64,000 nt of DNA from the NCBI GenBank assembly GCA_020633055.1, contig JACKEJ010000006.1:310001-374000 (forward strand), in the 5' to 3' direction. The notes under the pieces are model-generated. The model ran no database searches. It was not told where the DNA came from and saw only the letters and a program-made list of their open reading frames with translations. The DNA is from Sandaracinaceae bacterium. GTDB taxonomy: Bacteria; Myxococcota_A; Polyangia; Polyangiales; Houyiibacteriaceae. Position numbers and translations under genes: made by a program. Of this stretch, positions 27,771 through 38,560 are shown piece by piece. How positions within the stretch are numbered: position 1 is the first letter of the stretch; every line of letters starts with the position of its first letter.

Positions 27771-28393
27771 GGCGCGAACGCGCGTAGCATGTAGCGCCGC
27801 ACACGGGCGACCAACGCATCCACGTCGTCATCCCCGCGGTCCACGTAGTCGGCCAGCATCACCTGGTGGGCCGCGATCATGAGCCGCGCCGAGAGGAGCG
27901 GGTCTTCGCGCGCCATGACCCCGGCGTCCATCGCGCGCGTCAGGAACAGCGCGATGATCTGGAGGCCCGTGTCGAACTGCCGCACCTGCTCCGGGCTGAT
28001 GTAGCCGCTGCCGAGCGCCCACGCATGGCCGCCAGCGAGGTGGATCTTCAGATAGTTCGGGTGCGCGGCCAGGTAGCGCATGTAGGCGTCGACGCCGCTC
28101 AGCACGGCCTCGAGGGGGCCGCTCGCCAAGTCCGCGTGGGAGGTGGCGGCGTGGATCAGCTGTTCGCCCTGTTGACGGTGGATGGCGTCCAGGACGTCCT
28201 GCTTCCCCGCGAACACCTTGTACAGCGTGCCCAGCGCCACGCCCGCCTCGGCCGCGACGGTCTGCATGCGAGACGCGTCGTAGCCCTGCTCCGCGAAGAC
28301 GCGCTCGGCGGCCGTGAGGATGGCAGCGCGATACAGCTCGGCGCGCGCTGCGCGCACCGTGGATCCGGAGCTCTTGGCTTTCCGCGTCGCCAT
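27767..28393 (-). CDS. TetR-family transcriptional regulator
   Basis: 208 residues. The N-terminal helix-turn-helix (about 18-62: AILTAAERVFAEQGYDASRMQ then VALGTLYKVF) is typical TetR; the C-terminal ligand domain is unassigned. ATG 28393 fits domain length. The gene is divergent from the Rieske oxygenase, and a KstR-like 14-bp operator overlaps the oxygenase promoter. The likely role is local repressor of the oxygenase operon, released by a lipid or sterol-type ligand; this is inferred from context. Confidence 0.93.
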   Translation of the reverse strand: MATRKAKSSGSTVRAARAELYRAAILTAAERVFAEQGYDASRMQTVAAEAGVALGTLYKVFAGKQDVLDAIHRQQGEQLIHAATSHADLASGPLEAVLSGVDAYMRYLAAHPNYLKIHLAGGHAWALGSGYISPEQVRQFDTGLQIIALFLTRAMDAGVMAREDPLLSARLMIAAHQVMLADYVDRGDDDVDALVARVRRYMLRAFAP

Positions 28394-28455
28394 GGCGCGG
28401 AGACTACCAGGCAGCGCCCGACACACCACTTGGTTTCGCGTCCGAGCGGTTGCGC

Positions 28456-28483
28456 TTGCCAAAACTGAAACATGTTCTAGTAT
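28456..28483 (+). promoter_or_regulatory. Rieske promoter with overlapping KstR-like operator
   Basis: -35 TTGCCA (28456-28461), 16-base spacer and -10 TAGTAT (28478-28483) precede the oxygenase ATG at 28528 by about 45 bases. The 14 bases at 28466-28479, TGAAACATGTTCTA, fit the TnnAACnnGTTnnA operator consensus of the actinobacterial cholesterol regulator KstR exactly, and lie between the two promoter boxes, as expected for a repressor site. Confidence 0.65.
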
Positions 28484-28527
28484 GGTCGTCGCCGTAGGAC
28501 AGCGGCGCAGCCCCGGAGAGCAAGCTC

Positions 28528-29511
28528 ATGCAGAATCGCTACTACACCCCAGGCATCCCCATCGGTTGGTTCCAGGTCGAGTACACCGACCAGCTGAAGG
28601 CCGGCGATGTGAAGCCGCTGAAGTACTTCGGCAAGGACTTGGTCCTGTACCGCACGGAGAGCGGCGAGGCGGTCATGCTGGACGCGTTCTGCCCGCACCT
28701 CGGCGCGCACCTCGGCCATGGCGGCAAGGTCAAGGGCGAGAACATCGAGTGTCCGTTCCACGCGTGGCAGTTTGCCACCGACGGCAACGTCTCGGCGGTG
28801 CCCTACGCGCAGCGCCTGCCCCGCAAGGCCTGCCTGCCCAAGTGGCACCTCAAGGAGGTCGGCGGCCTGGTGATGGCCTGGCACCACCCCGACGGCGGTG
28901 AGCCCAAGTGGGACATCCCCGAGGAGATCCCGGAGTGGGGGACCGCCGCGGGCGAGCGCAACGAGAGCTGGACCGACTACGAGATCCGCGAGTGGACCAT
29001 CCGCACCACCAACCAGGAGATGGCGGAGAACTCGGTCGACTCGGCGCACTTCCACTACGTGCACGGCGCCACCAACATGCCGCAGTCCGAGGCCGAGGTG
29101 CGCGACCACGTCCTGCGCGTGTTCAGCAACACCGGCATGGAGACCCCGCGCGGTCCGGTGCCCGGCTCGGTGGAGAGCCTCGCCTACGGCTTCGGCCTGG
29201 CGCTGGTGCGCTTCAAGGGCATCGTCGAGACCCTCAACGTGGCCTGCACCACGCCCATCGACGACGAGCACGTCCACGTGCGCTTCGCCTTCTCCGTGAA
29301 CAAGAGCGCGGGCGCCAACGTGGCCAAGGGCGTGGGCGCGGCGTTCGTGAAGGAGGTCAGCCGTCAGCTGGGCCAGGACATCCCGATCTGGGAGAACAAG
29401 GTCCAGCACAAGCAGCCCCTGCTGTGCGACGGCGACGGCCCCATCGGCATGTTCCGCCGCTGGTGCGAGCAGTTCTACGCCGCGCCGCAGCAAGAGGCCG
29501 CGGCAGAGTAG
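28528..29511 (+). CDS. Rieske non-heme iron oxygenase, sterol/steroid-type group
   Basis: 327 residues. The Rieske [2Fe-2S] ligands are Cys55-x-His57 and Cys75-x2-His78; the mononuclear iron site is DSAHFHYVH (His174 and His179 with Asp171 near). Overall layout and motifs are like 3-ketosteroid 9-alpha-hydroxylase KshA and the cholesterol 7-desaturase DAF-36/Neverland group. Oxidises a hydrophobic ring substrate with electrons from a reductase not found here. Divergent from TetR, followed by a hairpin terminator and a SnoaL-like gene. Substrate is inferred, family is clear. Confidence 0.92.
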   Translation: MQNRYYTPGIPIGWFQVEYTDQLKAGDVKPLKYFGKDLVLYRTESGEAVMLDAFCPHLGAHLGHGGKVKGENIECPFHAWQFATDGNVSAVPYAQRLPRKACLPKWHLKEVGGLVMAWHHPDGGEPKWDIPEEIPEWGTAAGERNESWTDYEIREWTIRTTNQEMAENSVDSAHFHYVHGATNMPQSEAEVRDHVLRVFSNTGMETPRGPVPGSVESLAYGFGLALVRFKGIVETLNVACTTPIDDEHVHVRFAFSVNKSAGANVAKGVGAAFVKEVSRQLGQDIPIWENKVQHKQPLLCDGDGPIGMFRRWCEQFYAAPQQEAAAE

Positions 29512-29531
29512 GTCGCGCACGAGTGATGTGG

Positions 29532-29557
29532 GAAGGGCGGCGACAGGGCCGCCCTTC
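29532..29557 (+). terminator. Hairpin terminator after the Rieske gene
   Basis: A 10-bp perfect stem (GAAGGGCGGC with GCCGCCCTTC, 29532-29541 and 29548-29557), six-base loop, followed by a T-containing tail TTCGTTGT. Partial read-through to the SnoaL-like gene is possible. Confidence 0.7.
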
Positions 29558-29602
29558 TTCGTTGTGGCCCGAGAGTACCTGGCGTGTGAGACGGAGGAAG
29601 CG

Positions 29603-30148
29603 ATGAAGACCTGGGACGTGGCAGAGATCGAGGAGGCCTTCCGGCTCTACTGGAACACCGGCATGATCCGCGAGGACTGGGACGCGTGGGCCGATCTCTT
29701 CACCGAGGACGTGGTCTATGAGGAGCGGGTGCTCGGGACCATGATCGGCCGCGAGACGGTGCGCGCGTGGATCAAGCCGCTGATGGTGAAGTACGGTGAG
29801 ATCTATGGCATCTATCACTGGCACTTGGTGGACCCGAGCGGCAACGGGCGGGTCGTGTTCCACATGGACAACCGCCGCGACCACCCGAGCGGCGAGGGCT
29901 ACCTCGACTTCCCGGGCATGACGGTGCTCCAGTACGCGGGCGATGGAAAGTGGTCGCGCGAGGAGGACTACTGGGCGGAGAAGCTCAGCGTGCAGTGCTA
30001 CCTCGACTACGAGAAGGCCCTGAAGAAGCACGACCCGAAGCATCGCGACAAGCGCACACGCCTCGACTGGGGCGACGGTCCCGCGTGGACGAAGGGGCCC
30101 GCGTCGTACTGGGAGCATCGCCCCGGCGAGCGCCCCGACGCCACATGA
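29603..30148 (+). CDS. SnoaL/NTF2-like protein
   Basis: 181 residues from ATG 29603, preceded by GGAGG at 29593-29597. A cone-shaped NTF2-like fold is suggested by the pattern of an N-terminal helix, YWNTGMIREDWDAWADLF and the ETVRAWI helix followed by four strand blocks. Members act as isomerases, cyclases, dehydratases or have no catalysis. It follows the Rieske gene, so it may act on the same lipid-like pathway. The C-terminal 45 residues are highly charged. Confidence 0.85.
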   Translation: MKTWDVAEIEEAFRLYWNTGMIREDWDAWADLFTEDVVYEERVLGTMIGRETVRAWIKPLMVKYGEIYGIYHWHLVDPSGNGRVVFHMDNRRDHPSGEGYLDFPGMTVLQYAGDGKWSREEDYWAEKLSVQCYLDYEKALKKHDPKHRDKRTRLDWGDGPAWTKGPASYWEHRPGERPDAT

Positions 30149-30158
30149 AGCGCTGGGG

Positions 30159-30174
30159 GCCAGCCGCGGCTGGC
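30159..30174. repeat. 16-bp perfect palindrome
   Basis: GCCAGCCGCGGCTGGC lies 11 bases after the SnoaL-like gene stop. It may form a short hairpin or bind a dimeric protein. Confidence 0.45.
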
Positions 30175-30201
30175 TCGTCGAGAGGCGCGGACGCCCGGAT
30201 C

Positions 30202-30227
30202 GGGTCGGTGTGATCGGAGTCCGACCC
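30202..30227 (+). terminator. Hairpin terminator after the SnoaL-like gene
   Basis: GGGTCGG (30202-30208) pairs with CCGACCC (30221-30227) across a 12-base loop, followed by TTCTTGCGTCTCT. It ends the Rieske-SnoaL unit before the kinase promoter. Confidence 0.65.
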
Positions 30228-30259
30228 TTCTTGCGTCTCTCTGTAACCGTGCACCCACA

Positions 30260-30287
30260 TTGACCTCTGGGCGCCGCTGCGTAGTCT
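30260..30287 (+). promoter_or_regulatory. Predicted promoter of the kinase-PEGA gene
   Basis: TTGACC (30260-30265), a 16-base spacer and TAGTCT (30282-30287). The start codon at 30299 lies only 11 bases after the -10 box and has no Shine-Dalgarno sequence, so the transcript may be leaderless or nearly so. Confidence 0.55.
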
Positions 30288-30298
30288 AGGAACCGACC

Positions 30299-32065
<1,767 letters not shown>

Positions 32066-32116
32066 GGCGGATCACCCGAGTTCCTGTCTCGGCGCTGGCC
32101 TGGTATCGTCACGACC

Positions 32117-33142
32117 ATGTGTCGAGAACTTTGGTGGGTGGCCCTCGTGACCTCGGGCATGGTGTTGACCTACGGACGACCTGTCGCGCGGGCGCAGGCT
32201 CCGGGTGGAGACGACGGGCCCGCCGCGGAAGGGGTCCTGGCGCCCGAAGGCATCGAAGCCCCGCCCCCCAACCCCGCGCTGGAAGAGGCGCGCGCCCGCA
32301 TCGCCACCGGCGAGGAGCTGTTCGAGCGCGGCAACTACAACGCCGCGCTGGCCGAGTTCGAGCGCGCGGGCGAGCTGCTGTCCGACCACCCGCTGCACTA
32401 CTTGGTGCTCTACAACATCGGCAAGTGTTACGAGCAGCTGTTCCAGTACGGGCGCGCGATGGAGTTCTATCGGCGCTACCTGGACGAGGGGGGCGCCGAA
32501 GAAGCCGACGCGAGCGAGGTCCGTGCCAAGATCCAGGTGCTTCAGGGGTTGCTCGGGACGATCGAGATCACCGTCAACGTGGAGCACTTCGAGGTGTGGA
32601 TCGACGGTCAACGCGTCGGCGAGGACGAGCGTCGCTTCATGGTCCCGGGGGGCACGCACCAGATCGAGGTGCGCTCGGCGGGACACGAGGCCGGGCGCGA
32701 AGAGGTCCAGCTGCCCGCGCGCGAGACCCGCAGTGTCGACTTCGAACTGCACGCGCTGGCGCAGGAGTACGGCGGCGTGAGCCCGGCCCTCTTCTGGTCG
32801 GCCTCCGGTGTGGCTGCGGCCAGCCTGGTCGGGGGCATCGCGCTCGCTGGCGTGGTGCGCGGCCGGCGCAACCGCGTGGACGACGCGAACGCCATCGGCG
32901 GTGCGACCGCGGTCGCCATCGCCACACGGGAAGAGCGCGACAAGATCCGCGGGCTCTCCATCGGCGCAGACGTCATGTTCGGAGGCGCGCTGGTGTTCGG
33001 GGTGACCGCGCTGGTGCTGGCGTTCACCACGGACTGGGGCGATGACGAGGCCACGGCAACCGAGTCCGCGCGTGTCCGGCTGCGCTTCGACGGCGGGGTA
33101 GACCGCAACGGCTTCGACTTCCGGCTGCAGGGGGCGTTCTGA
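32117..33142 (+). CDS. TPR and PEGA-like exported protein with membrane C-terminus
   Basis: 341 residues. Signal peptide-like N-terminus, then TPR-like helices (about 55-130: ATGEELFERGNYNAALAEFERA), then a PEGA-like strand region (about 155-210: EVWIDGQRVG). Two hydrophobic segments follow (about 223-245 and 277-300) and a short tail. Stop and next start overlap (TGATG), so it is coupled to the following gene. Likely an envelope scaffold. Confidence 0.88.
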   Translation: MCRELWWVALVTSGMVLTYGRPVARAQAPGGDDGPAAEGVLAPEGIEAPPPNPALEEARARIATGEELFERGNYNAALAEFERAGELLSDHPLHYLVLYNIGKCYEQLFQYGRAMEFYRRYLDEGGAEEADASEVRAKIQVLQGLLGTIEITVNVEHFEVWIDGQRVGEDERRFMVPGGTHQIEVRSAGHEAGREEVQLPARETRSVDFELHALAQEYGGVSPALFWSASGVAAASLVGGIALAGVVRGRRNRVDDANAIGGATAVAIATREERDKIRGLSIGADVMFGGALVFGVTALVLAFTTDWGDDEATATESARVRLRFDGGVDRNGFDFRLQGAF

Positions 33143-35052
33143 TGCAGGGATACGCAATGAGGACACGGCGCTGCGGGCTCGCCCCGCTGTGGCGCCTCGC
33201 GCGTTCGTTGTCGTTGGCGACCGCCGTCGCCGCCGCCAGCGGCTGCACGCTCGCCAAGCTCTGGGACTTCCCGCTCGGCGAGTGCAGCTCGAGCCAGGAC
33301 TGCCGGGTGCTGGGCGACCCGAGCCTGCCAGCCTCCTGCCAGGAGTACGTGTGCCAACGAGACGACGCGCAGGATCGCAACGTCTGCGTCTTGGTGACCG
33401 TCGAAGAGGTGTGCGACGGAGGCGACAACGACTGCGATGGGCTCATCGACGAACGCAGCAGCGGTCAGGCCGTCATCGGGCAGACCCAGGTGAACCTGCG
33501 CGCCGGGGTCGTCTCGGCGCTGACCGCCGCGACGGGCAGCCCCGAGATCGTCGCGTGGACGGAGGGGGCGGGGGCGAACGACTTCATCGGGCGCTTGGAG
33601 ACCACGCAGGGTGCTGCAGGTTCCCTGGTGGGGCTCGAGCCCGTCTATGTGACGCACTCGTCGTCTACGCTGGTGTCGGAGGTGCTCACCGCCGAAACGG
33701 CGGACATGTGCTATCGACGCGATCCCGACGCCCCGCTGGCGAGCTGTGGCGCGAGCGAGTACGCCATGGCGACGGATGGTGAGCACGTGGTGTACGCGCA
33801 GACGTTCCGCACCGGCTGTGCGGGCGGTCAGCTGCGCCTGAGCGTGGCGAGCGTGGGCCAGCCCGAGGTCCTGTATGCGACGGGCCCTCAACGCCGCTCC
33901 AACACCTACTTGGGCTTGCTCCCGCACCCCACGCTGCGCTTCTGCTCGATGAACACGACCGACGCGTGTGCGCAGGCCACCGCGGATGCCATGGCCATGC
34001 CGCCCGTGGTCGGCGGCCCGTCGGTCCAGAGTGTCTGCGGCGTCGGTCACCCCACCGTCGCGCTCGGCACGACGGCCGGTCTGCTCGCGTTCCTCTCTGC
34101 GCCGGCCACGCGTGAGGCCTGCGGCGACGGAACGGAGGTGGACGTGCAGGCGTTCGGCGTCTACGTGCGGCCCAAGCCCGAGCGCGCGCAGATCGCTCCG
34201 CGCGTCGAGGTGACGGGCGAGGGGGTCCCCTCGACGCTCGGCCGCACACGGTCGGGCACGGGTCCAGCCGTGGCCGCGCTGGGTGACGAGGGCTTTCTCG
34301 TTGCGTTCCCGGACGAGGACGGGGACATCGCGATCCACTTCGTGCCCACGCCGCCGGCGCCTCCCGCCAACCTGGGCGCGTATCCTCTCCCCGATCCAGA
34401 CATGGGCATCGATCCCGTCGATCTCACCACGCGAGACGGCGTGGAGACGAGCCCGCTCTCGGGCATCCGCCTGGTCGGAACCATTCCCGGCGACGCGGGC
34501 AGCAACTCCCTGGTCCTCGCGGCGGAAGAGGTGACGGCGAGCGCGACCAGCGTGCGCGTCGGACTCGCCTGGCGCTCGGCGTGCGATGCCACGGGCCGAC
34601 TGCGGTTCCGTAGCGCCACCCTGGCGTTGGACGCGTCCGGTCACCCGAGCTCGCTCGAGGCAGCGCCTCTGGTGTCACTGTCCGAGGCCGGCCTCTACGC
34701 CGCGCCACGGATCCGCTTCGCCCCGCAGGGGTTCCTGACCGAGGACGCTGAGCGCGGCGGCGCCACGGTCGGCAACGCAGGGGGAGGGTGGTACGTCACG
34801 TGGGCGGGCGCGGACTCGCTGGCGTCCCCGGCCACGAGCACCACGTCCGACCGCGAGGGGGCGCTGTACATGGAGCGCCTCGCGGCGTTCGATGGCCTCC
34901 CCGTGGAGACTGCCGGCCCGGTGCTCCTGGTGGACGGTGGGGTGGCGGACCACGAGCTCGTCCTCGAGAACAGTGCCAGCGGCGCCGCTGGCGTCACGGT
35001 GAGGGCGGGCACCAGCACGGGCGTGCTGGGCCTACCCCTGAGCTGCTTCTAG
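33142..35052 (+). CDS. Lipoprotein with one MopE-type motif and long uncharacterised domain
   Basis: 636 residues. A signal peptide ends at SGC near residue 35, consistent with a lipobox. A Cys-rich N-terminal part ends in EVCDGGDNDCDGLIDE, a MopE-type metal-binding unit. The rest (about residues 105-636) is a long, Thr/Val/Ala-rich region of predicted strands with some Cys, likely a propeller; no family recognised. Coupled to the previous gene by TGATG. Confidence 0.85.
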   Translation: MQGYAMRTRRCGLAPLWRLARSLSLATAVAAASGCTLAKLWDFPLGECSSSQDCRVLGDPSLPASCQEYVCQRDDAQDRNVCVLVTVEEVCDGGDNDCDGLIDERSSGQAVIGQTQVNLRAGVVSALTAATGSPEIVAWTEGAGANDFIGRLETTQGAAGSLVGLEPVYVTHSSSTLVSEVLTAETADMCYRRDPDAPLASCGASEYAMATDGEHVVYAQTFRTGCAGGQLRLSVASVGQPEVLYATGPQRRSNTYLGLLPHPTLRFCSMNTTDACAQATADAMAMPPVVGGPSVQSVCGVGHPTVALGTTAGLLAFLSAPATREACGDGTEVDVQAFGVYVRPKPERAQIAPRVEVTGEGVPSTLGRTRSGTGPAVAALGDEGFLVAFPDEDGDIAIHFVPTPPAPPANLGAYPLPDPDMGIDPVDLTTRDGVETSPLSGIRLVGTIPGDAGSNSLVLAAEEVTASATSVRVGLAWRSACDATGRLRFRSATLALDASGHPSSLEAAPLVSLSEAGLYAAPRIRFAPQGFLTEDAERGGATVGNAGGGWYVTWAGADSLASPATSTTSDREGALYMERLAAFDGLPVETAGPVLLVDGGVADHELVLENSASGAAGVTVRAGTSTGVLGLPLSCF

Positions 35053-35154
35053 GTCTGGGAGCTGGATGGTCCAGTCCGAGTCGGCGTGAGCCCCGGACGA
35101 GTTCCGACGGTGTGCTGGGGGTGATGGTGTTGGTGTAAGTTTGTGTCTATCATG

Positions 35155-35180
35155 GTAGGTCTTGACCAACAAAGACCTAC
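35155..35180. repeat. 9-bp perfect inverted repeat upstream of a MopE lipoprotein gene
   Basis: GTAGGTCTT (35155-35163) and AAGACCTAC (35172-35180) with an 8-base loop, just 17 bases before the ATG at 35197. The local DNA is AT-richer than the surroundings. A likely operator or leader hairpin. Confidence 0.5.
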
Positions 35181-35196
35181 ACCCTACCTCACGCGC

Positions 35197-37023
35197 ATGT
35201 GCAAGGACATGTGGAAGATGGTTCTGGCCTGCGCCTGGCTCGGCGCGGTCGGTTGTTCGGGACTAGACGCAGCTCCAGCGGGCGGCGCAGCCGTCTCACT
35301 CGTGAGCGCTGGGCCTGACGGCGCGCTCTATCGACTCGAGAACGCGCGTTTTCGGGTGCGAGGTCCGAGCGACGTGGACTTCAACACGGCGGACTTCCCA
35401 GCCGAGTCCGTGCACAGCTTCCAGCTCCCTCCCGGCGACTACCAGGTCACGCTCCGCTCGGGGTGGACGCTGGTGCGCTCGGCTGGTGACGAGCACGACG
35501 GCCCGGTCGCGGCGTCGCTCGTCTCCATGAACCCCATGACGATCCGGGTCGAGTCCAACGCCGTCGCGGGTGTGCGCTTCGTCTTTCAGGTGGAGGACGT
35601 GAACGTCATCTTCGAGCCCGGACAGCTGGACGTGGGCGTGGACGTCATCTTCCCCGACGCGGGGGTGCCGCCTGTCTCCACGTGCCTGGTGGACGCCGAG
35701 TGCGACACGGGGCTGTTCTGCCTCGGCACGTCGCGCTGTGACCCCACGGCTGCGGGAGCGGACGCTCGCGGCTGCGTGGCCGGACAGAGCCCGTGCGACG
35801 TGGGTGAGGTCTGCGACGAAGTGCAGGATGCGTGTGTCCCGCCGCTCCTCTGCGAGGCCCCCGTGCGCACGTGCGCGACCGACGCCGAGTGCGGGGCCAC
35901 GGGTGACCTCTGCGCTGACCAGCACAGCTGTGACCCATCCTCGCCGGCTGCGGACGCGCGTGGCTGCGTGACGACCCCGGGGTGCTCGCGCGAGTCCTGC
36001 AACCCGGCCGTCGGCTGCCGGCAGTGCACCAGCGACGCCGGATGCAGCTACTGCCGAGGCGAGGTCTGCGACCCGAGCGATCCCGCGGCCAACGCGGCAG
36101 GCTGCGTCGTCGGACCGGGTCCCACGCCCAACGACGAGTGCAGGAGCCGCCTCGGCTACTGCTGGGAGGGGACGCACACCTGCCGCGTGTTCGCCGAGGC
36201 CGCCGAACGCTGCCGCGACGATGGCGACTGCGGCGGCTGGTGTCACGGCTCTCGTTGCGAGCCGACGAACATCAACTCGGATCCGCGCGGGTGCGTGGCG
36301 GGCCCGGACTACACCGCCATCTGCGCGACGCTGAACTCTGGTCCGCACTGCATCGAGCACCTGCGCCGCTGCGGCAACTGTGGGGAGCGGACCGACCCCA
36401 ACACGGGTGAGACGCTGCCGGCAGACCCGGCGCTCTCCGATCACGATGGGGATGGCTTCGCCTCCGTCGTCTGTGGTGGACCCGACTGCGACGACACCGA
36501 TCCGCGTCGTTTCGGGAGCGCACAAGAGATCTGCGACTTCGAGGGCGTCGACGAGGACTGCGACCCCAGCACGGTCGGCGACACCGACCTCGATGGCGAC
36601 GGGTACGTCTCGTCCGCGTGTCGCAACGTGTTCCCCGCTGCGCCGTGGCTCAATCAGCAGGGGGACGACTGCGACGACGAGCTCGCCAGCGTGTATCCGG
36701 GCGCTGCCGAGCTCTGCAACCACCGCGACGACGACTGCGACGGGCTCATCGACGAGGATGCGTCGGCGCCGCTGTACCGAGACGTCGACGGCGACGGCTT
36801 CGGGGATGCGTCCTGCACGTTCGCGGGGTGCTGGAACGATCCTGGCTTCGTCACCAACGCCTTCGACTGCGACGACAGCAACGCGGCGCTCACGCCCGGG
36901 ACCGGCACGTGTCTCGACGCCACGCACGTCGGACTGTGCTCGCGAGGCGTCGTCTCCTCGGTGAGCTGCGCCAGCGGCGAGCGGTGTCGGACCGGCGTCG
37001 ACGGAGTGGGGCGCTGTCAATGA
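35197..37023 (+). CDS. Cys/Asp-rich lipoprotein with MopE-type repeats
   Basis: 608 residues from ATG 35197 (an ATG a few codons later is also possible). Signal with lipobox GAVGC near residue 20. An N-terminal strand-rich domain (about 30-165) is followed by many Cys-rich units with C-x-x-D-A-E-C type patterns and then repeats such as DCDDTDPRRFG and DDCDGLIDE, typical of MopE-type metal-binding modules, at the C-terminal third. Likely calcium- or metal-stabilised surface protein. Preceded by a candidate operator hairpin and followed by a terminator. Confidence 0.88.
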   Translation: MCKDMWKMVLACAWLGAVGCSGLDAAPAGGAAVSLVSAGPDGALYRLENARFRVRGPSDVDFNTADFPAESVHSFQLPPGDYQVTLRSGWTLVRSAGDEHDGPVAASLVSMNPMTIRVESNAVAGVRFVFQVEDVNVIFEPGQLDVGVDVIFPDAGVPPVSTCLVDAECDTGLFCLGTSRCDPTAAGADARGCVAGQSPCDVGEVCDEVQDACVPPLLCEAPVRTCATDAECGATGDLCADQHSCDPSSPAADARGCVTTPGCSRESCNPAVGCRQCTSDAGCSYCRGEVCDPSDPAANAAGCVVGPGPTPNDECRSRLGYCWEGTHTCRVFAEAAERCRDDGDCGGWCHGSRCEPTNINSDPRGCVAGPDYTAICATLNSGPHCIEHLRRCGNCGERTDPNTGETLPADPALSDHDGDGFASVVCGGPDCDDTDPRRFGSAQEICDFEGVDEDCDPSTVGDTDLDGDGYVSSACRNVFPAAPWLNQQGDDCDDELASVYPGAAELCNHRDDDCDGLIDEDASAPLYRDVDGDGFGDASCTFAGCWNDPGFVTNAFDCDDSNAALTPGTGTCLDATHVGLCSRGVVSSVSCASGERCRTGVDGVGRCQ

Positions 37024-37052
37024 GGCGCTGAACCCGACGGCCCCTCCGCGCG

Positions 37053-37083
37053 AAGCGGCGCTCTGGTCTTCAGGGCGCCGCTT
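37053..37083 (+). terminator. Hairpin terminator
   Basis: AAGCGGCGC (37053-37061) pairs with GCGCCGCTT (37075-37083) across a 13-base loop just after the MopE lipoprotein gene, with only a short T tail (TGTG). Confidence 0.6.
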
Positions 37084-37168
37084 TGTGCGTGATGACGGCT
37101 CGCTTCACACGCGCACGCCACGCGCCTCGGACCTTGACCAGCGCCCGCGCGTGTGACCCGATGCGCGC

Positions 37169-38560
37169 ATGACGAACAGCGCGCGCTTCGTGGTCGTGTC
37201 CCCCGCCGATGACTCCGTGGTGTACGAAGGGAGCCTCGCGACTGCGGCGGAGCTGGACGGGGCGCTGTCTCGCGCCGTTAAGGCGCAGCGCGCGTGGGGG
37301 GCGTCGCCCCTCGCTGCGCGGGTGGAGGCCGTGTTGCGCTTCTTGTCCGACGTGGAGGCGGAGAAGGATGACGCCGCGCGCGAGCTGATGCTGCAGATGG
37401 GGCGCCCCATCAGCCAGGCGCCGTCCGAGCTGGCAGGGTTCTTGGACCGTGGGCGCACGATGGCGCGCCTCGCCGAGGAGGCCTTGGCCGACTACGTGCC
37501 CCCGGCGAAGGATGGCTTCACCCGTGCCATTCAGCGCGTCCCCGTGGGCGTGGTGCTGGTGCTGGCCCCCTGGAACTACCCCTGGCTCACCGCCGTGAAC
37601 GCTGTGGTGCCCGCGCTGTTGGCCGGCAACGCCGTGCTGCTGAAGCACGCCGAGCAGACGCCGTTGGTGGCCGAGCGCATGAGCGCGAGCGCGCTGCGGG
37701 CGGGGCTCCCCGAAGGGGTGCTGCAGCACATCCACATGAGCCACGAGGTCACGGCGAACGCGGTCCGCGACGCGCGTGTCGGGGCGGTGGCGTTCACTGG
37801 CTCGGTCGAGGGCGGCCACGCCATCTCGCGCGCCGCGGCGGGGCGCTTCATCTCGGTGGGCTACGAGCTGGGCGGCAAGGACGCGGCCTACGTCTGCGAG
37901 GACACGGACGTGGCCAAGGCGGCGGCCAACGTGATGGACGGGGCGATGTACAACGCGGGGCAGTCGTGCTGTGCCGTCGAGCGTGTGTACGTGCACGAGA
38001 AGGTGCTCGACGCGTTCCTGGAGGCCTCCGTCGCAGAGGTGCGCGCGCTGCGCCTGGGCGACCCGCGGGAGGCCGCGACGAACCTCGGGCCCCTCGTGCG
38101 CGCCCGCAACGCGGCCGTCGTGCGCGCGCAGCTGGAGCAGGCCTACGGCGCCGGCGCGCGCGGGTTGGTCGGAGGGAGCGCGGAGGGGCTGCCCTCGCAG
38201 TACGTCGCGCCCGAGGTCGTGGTGGGGGTCACTCAGGAGCTCGACCTGATGAGCGCCGAGACCTTCGGACCCGTGGTGGGCGTCATGCCCGTGGGCTCCG
38301 ACGAGGAGGCCGTCGCGCGCATCAACGACAGTGCCTACGGGCTGACGGCGTCGCTCTGGACCCCCGACCTCGAGCGCGCCCAGCAGCTCGCCGCGCAGCT
38401 GGACGTGGGCACCGTGTTCATGAACCGCTGCGACTACCTGGACCCCGAGCTGGCGTGGGTGGGCGTGCGTGACTCGGGGCGCGGCTGCACCCTGTCGCGC
38501 TTTGGCTTCGACGGCTTCACGCGGCTCAAGAGCTTGCACCTGCGGCACGCCATCCCATGA
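37169..38560 (+). CDS. NAD(P)-dependent aldehyde dehydrogenase family protein
   Basis: 463 residues. Catalytic Cys267 in GQSCC, the general base Glu234 in ELGGK and Asn136 in PWNYPW are all present. The fold is normal size for the family. The substrate is unknown; succinate-semialdehyde or other aliphatic aldehydes are typical. Overlaps the start of Maf by four bases (ATGA), so the two are co-expressed. Confidence 0.95.
   Translation: MTNSARFVVVSPADDSVVYEGSLATAAELDGALSRAVKAQRAWGASPLAARVEAVLRFLSDVEAEKDDAARELMLQMGRPISQAPSELAGFLDRGRTMARLAEEALADYVPPAKDGFTRAIQRVPVGVVLVLAPWNYPWLTAVNAVVPALLAGNAVLLKHAEQTPLVAERMSASALRAGLPEGVLQHIHMSHEVTANAVRDARVGAVAFTGSVEGGHAISRAAAGRFISVGYELGGKDAAYVCEDTDVAKAAANVMDGAMYNAGQSCCAVERVYVHEKVLDAFLEASVAEVRALRLGDPREAATNLGPLVRARNAAVVRAQLEQAYGAGARGLVGGSAEGLPSQYVAPEVVVGVTQELDLMSAETFGPVVGVMPVGSDEEAVARINDSAYGLTASLWTPDLERAQQLAAQLDVGTVFMNRCDYLDPELAWVGVRDSGRGCTLSRFGFDGFTRLKSLHLRHAIP

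Noticed and set aside
32608..34644. A 678-codon minus-strand open frame
   Set aside because: Antisense of the TPR-PEGA and MopE-type genes, with Arg/Ala-rich translation typical of GC-rich shadows.
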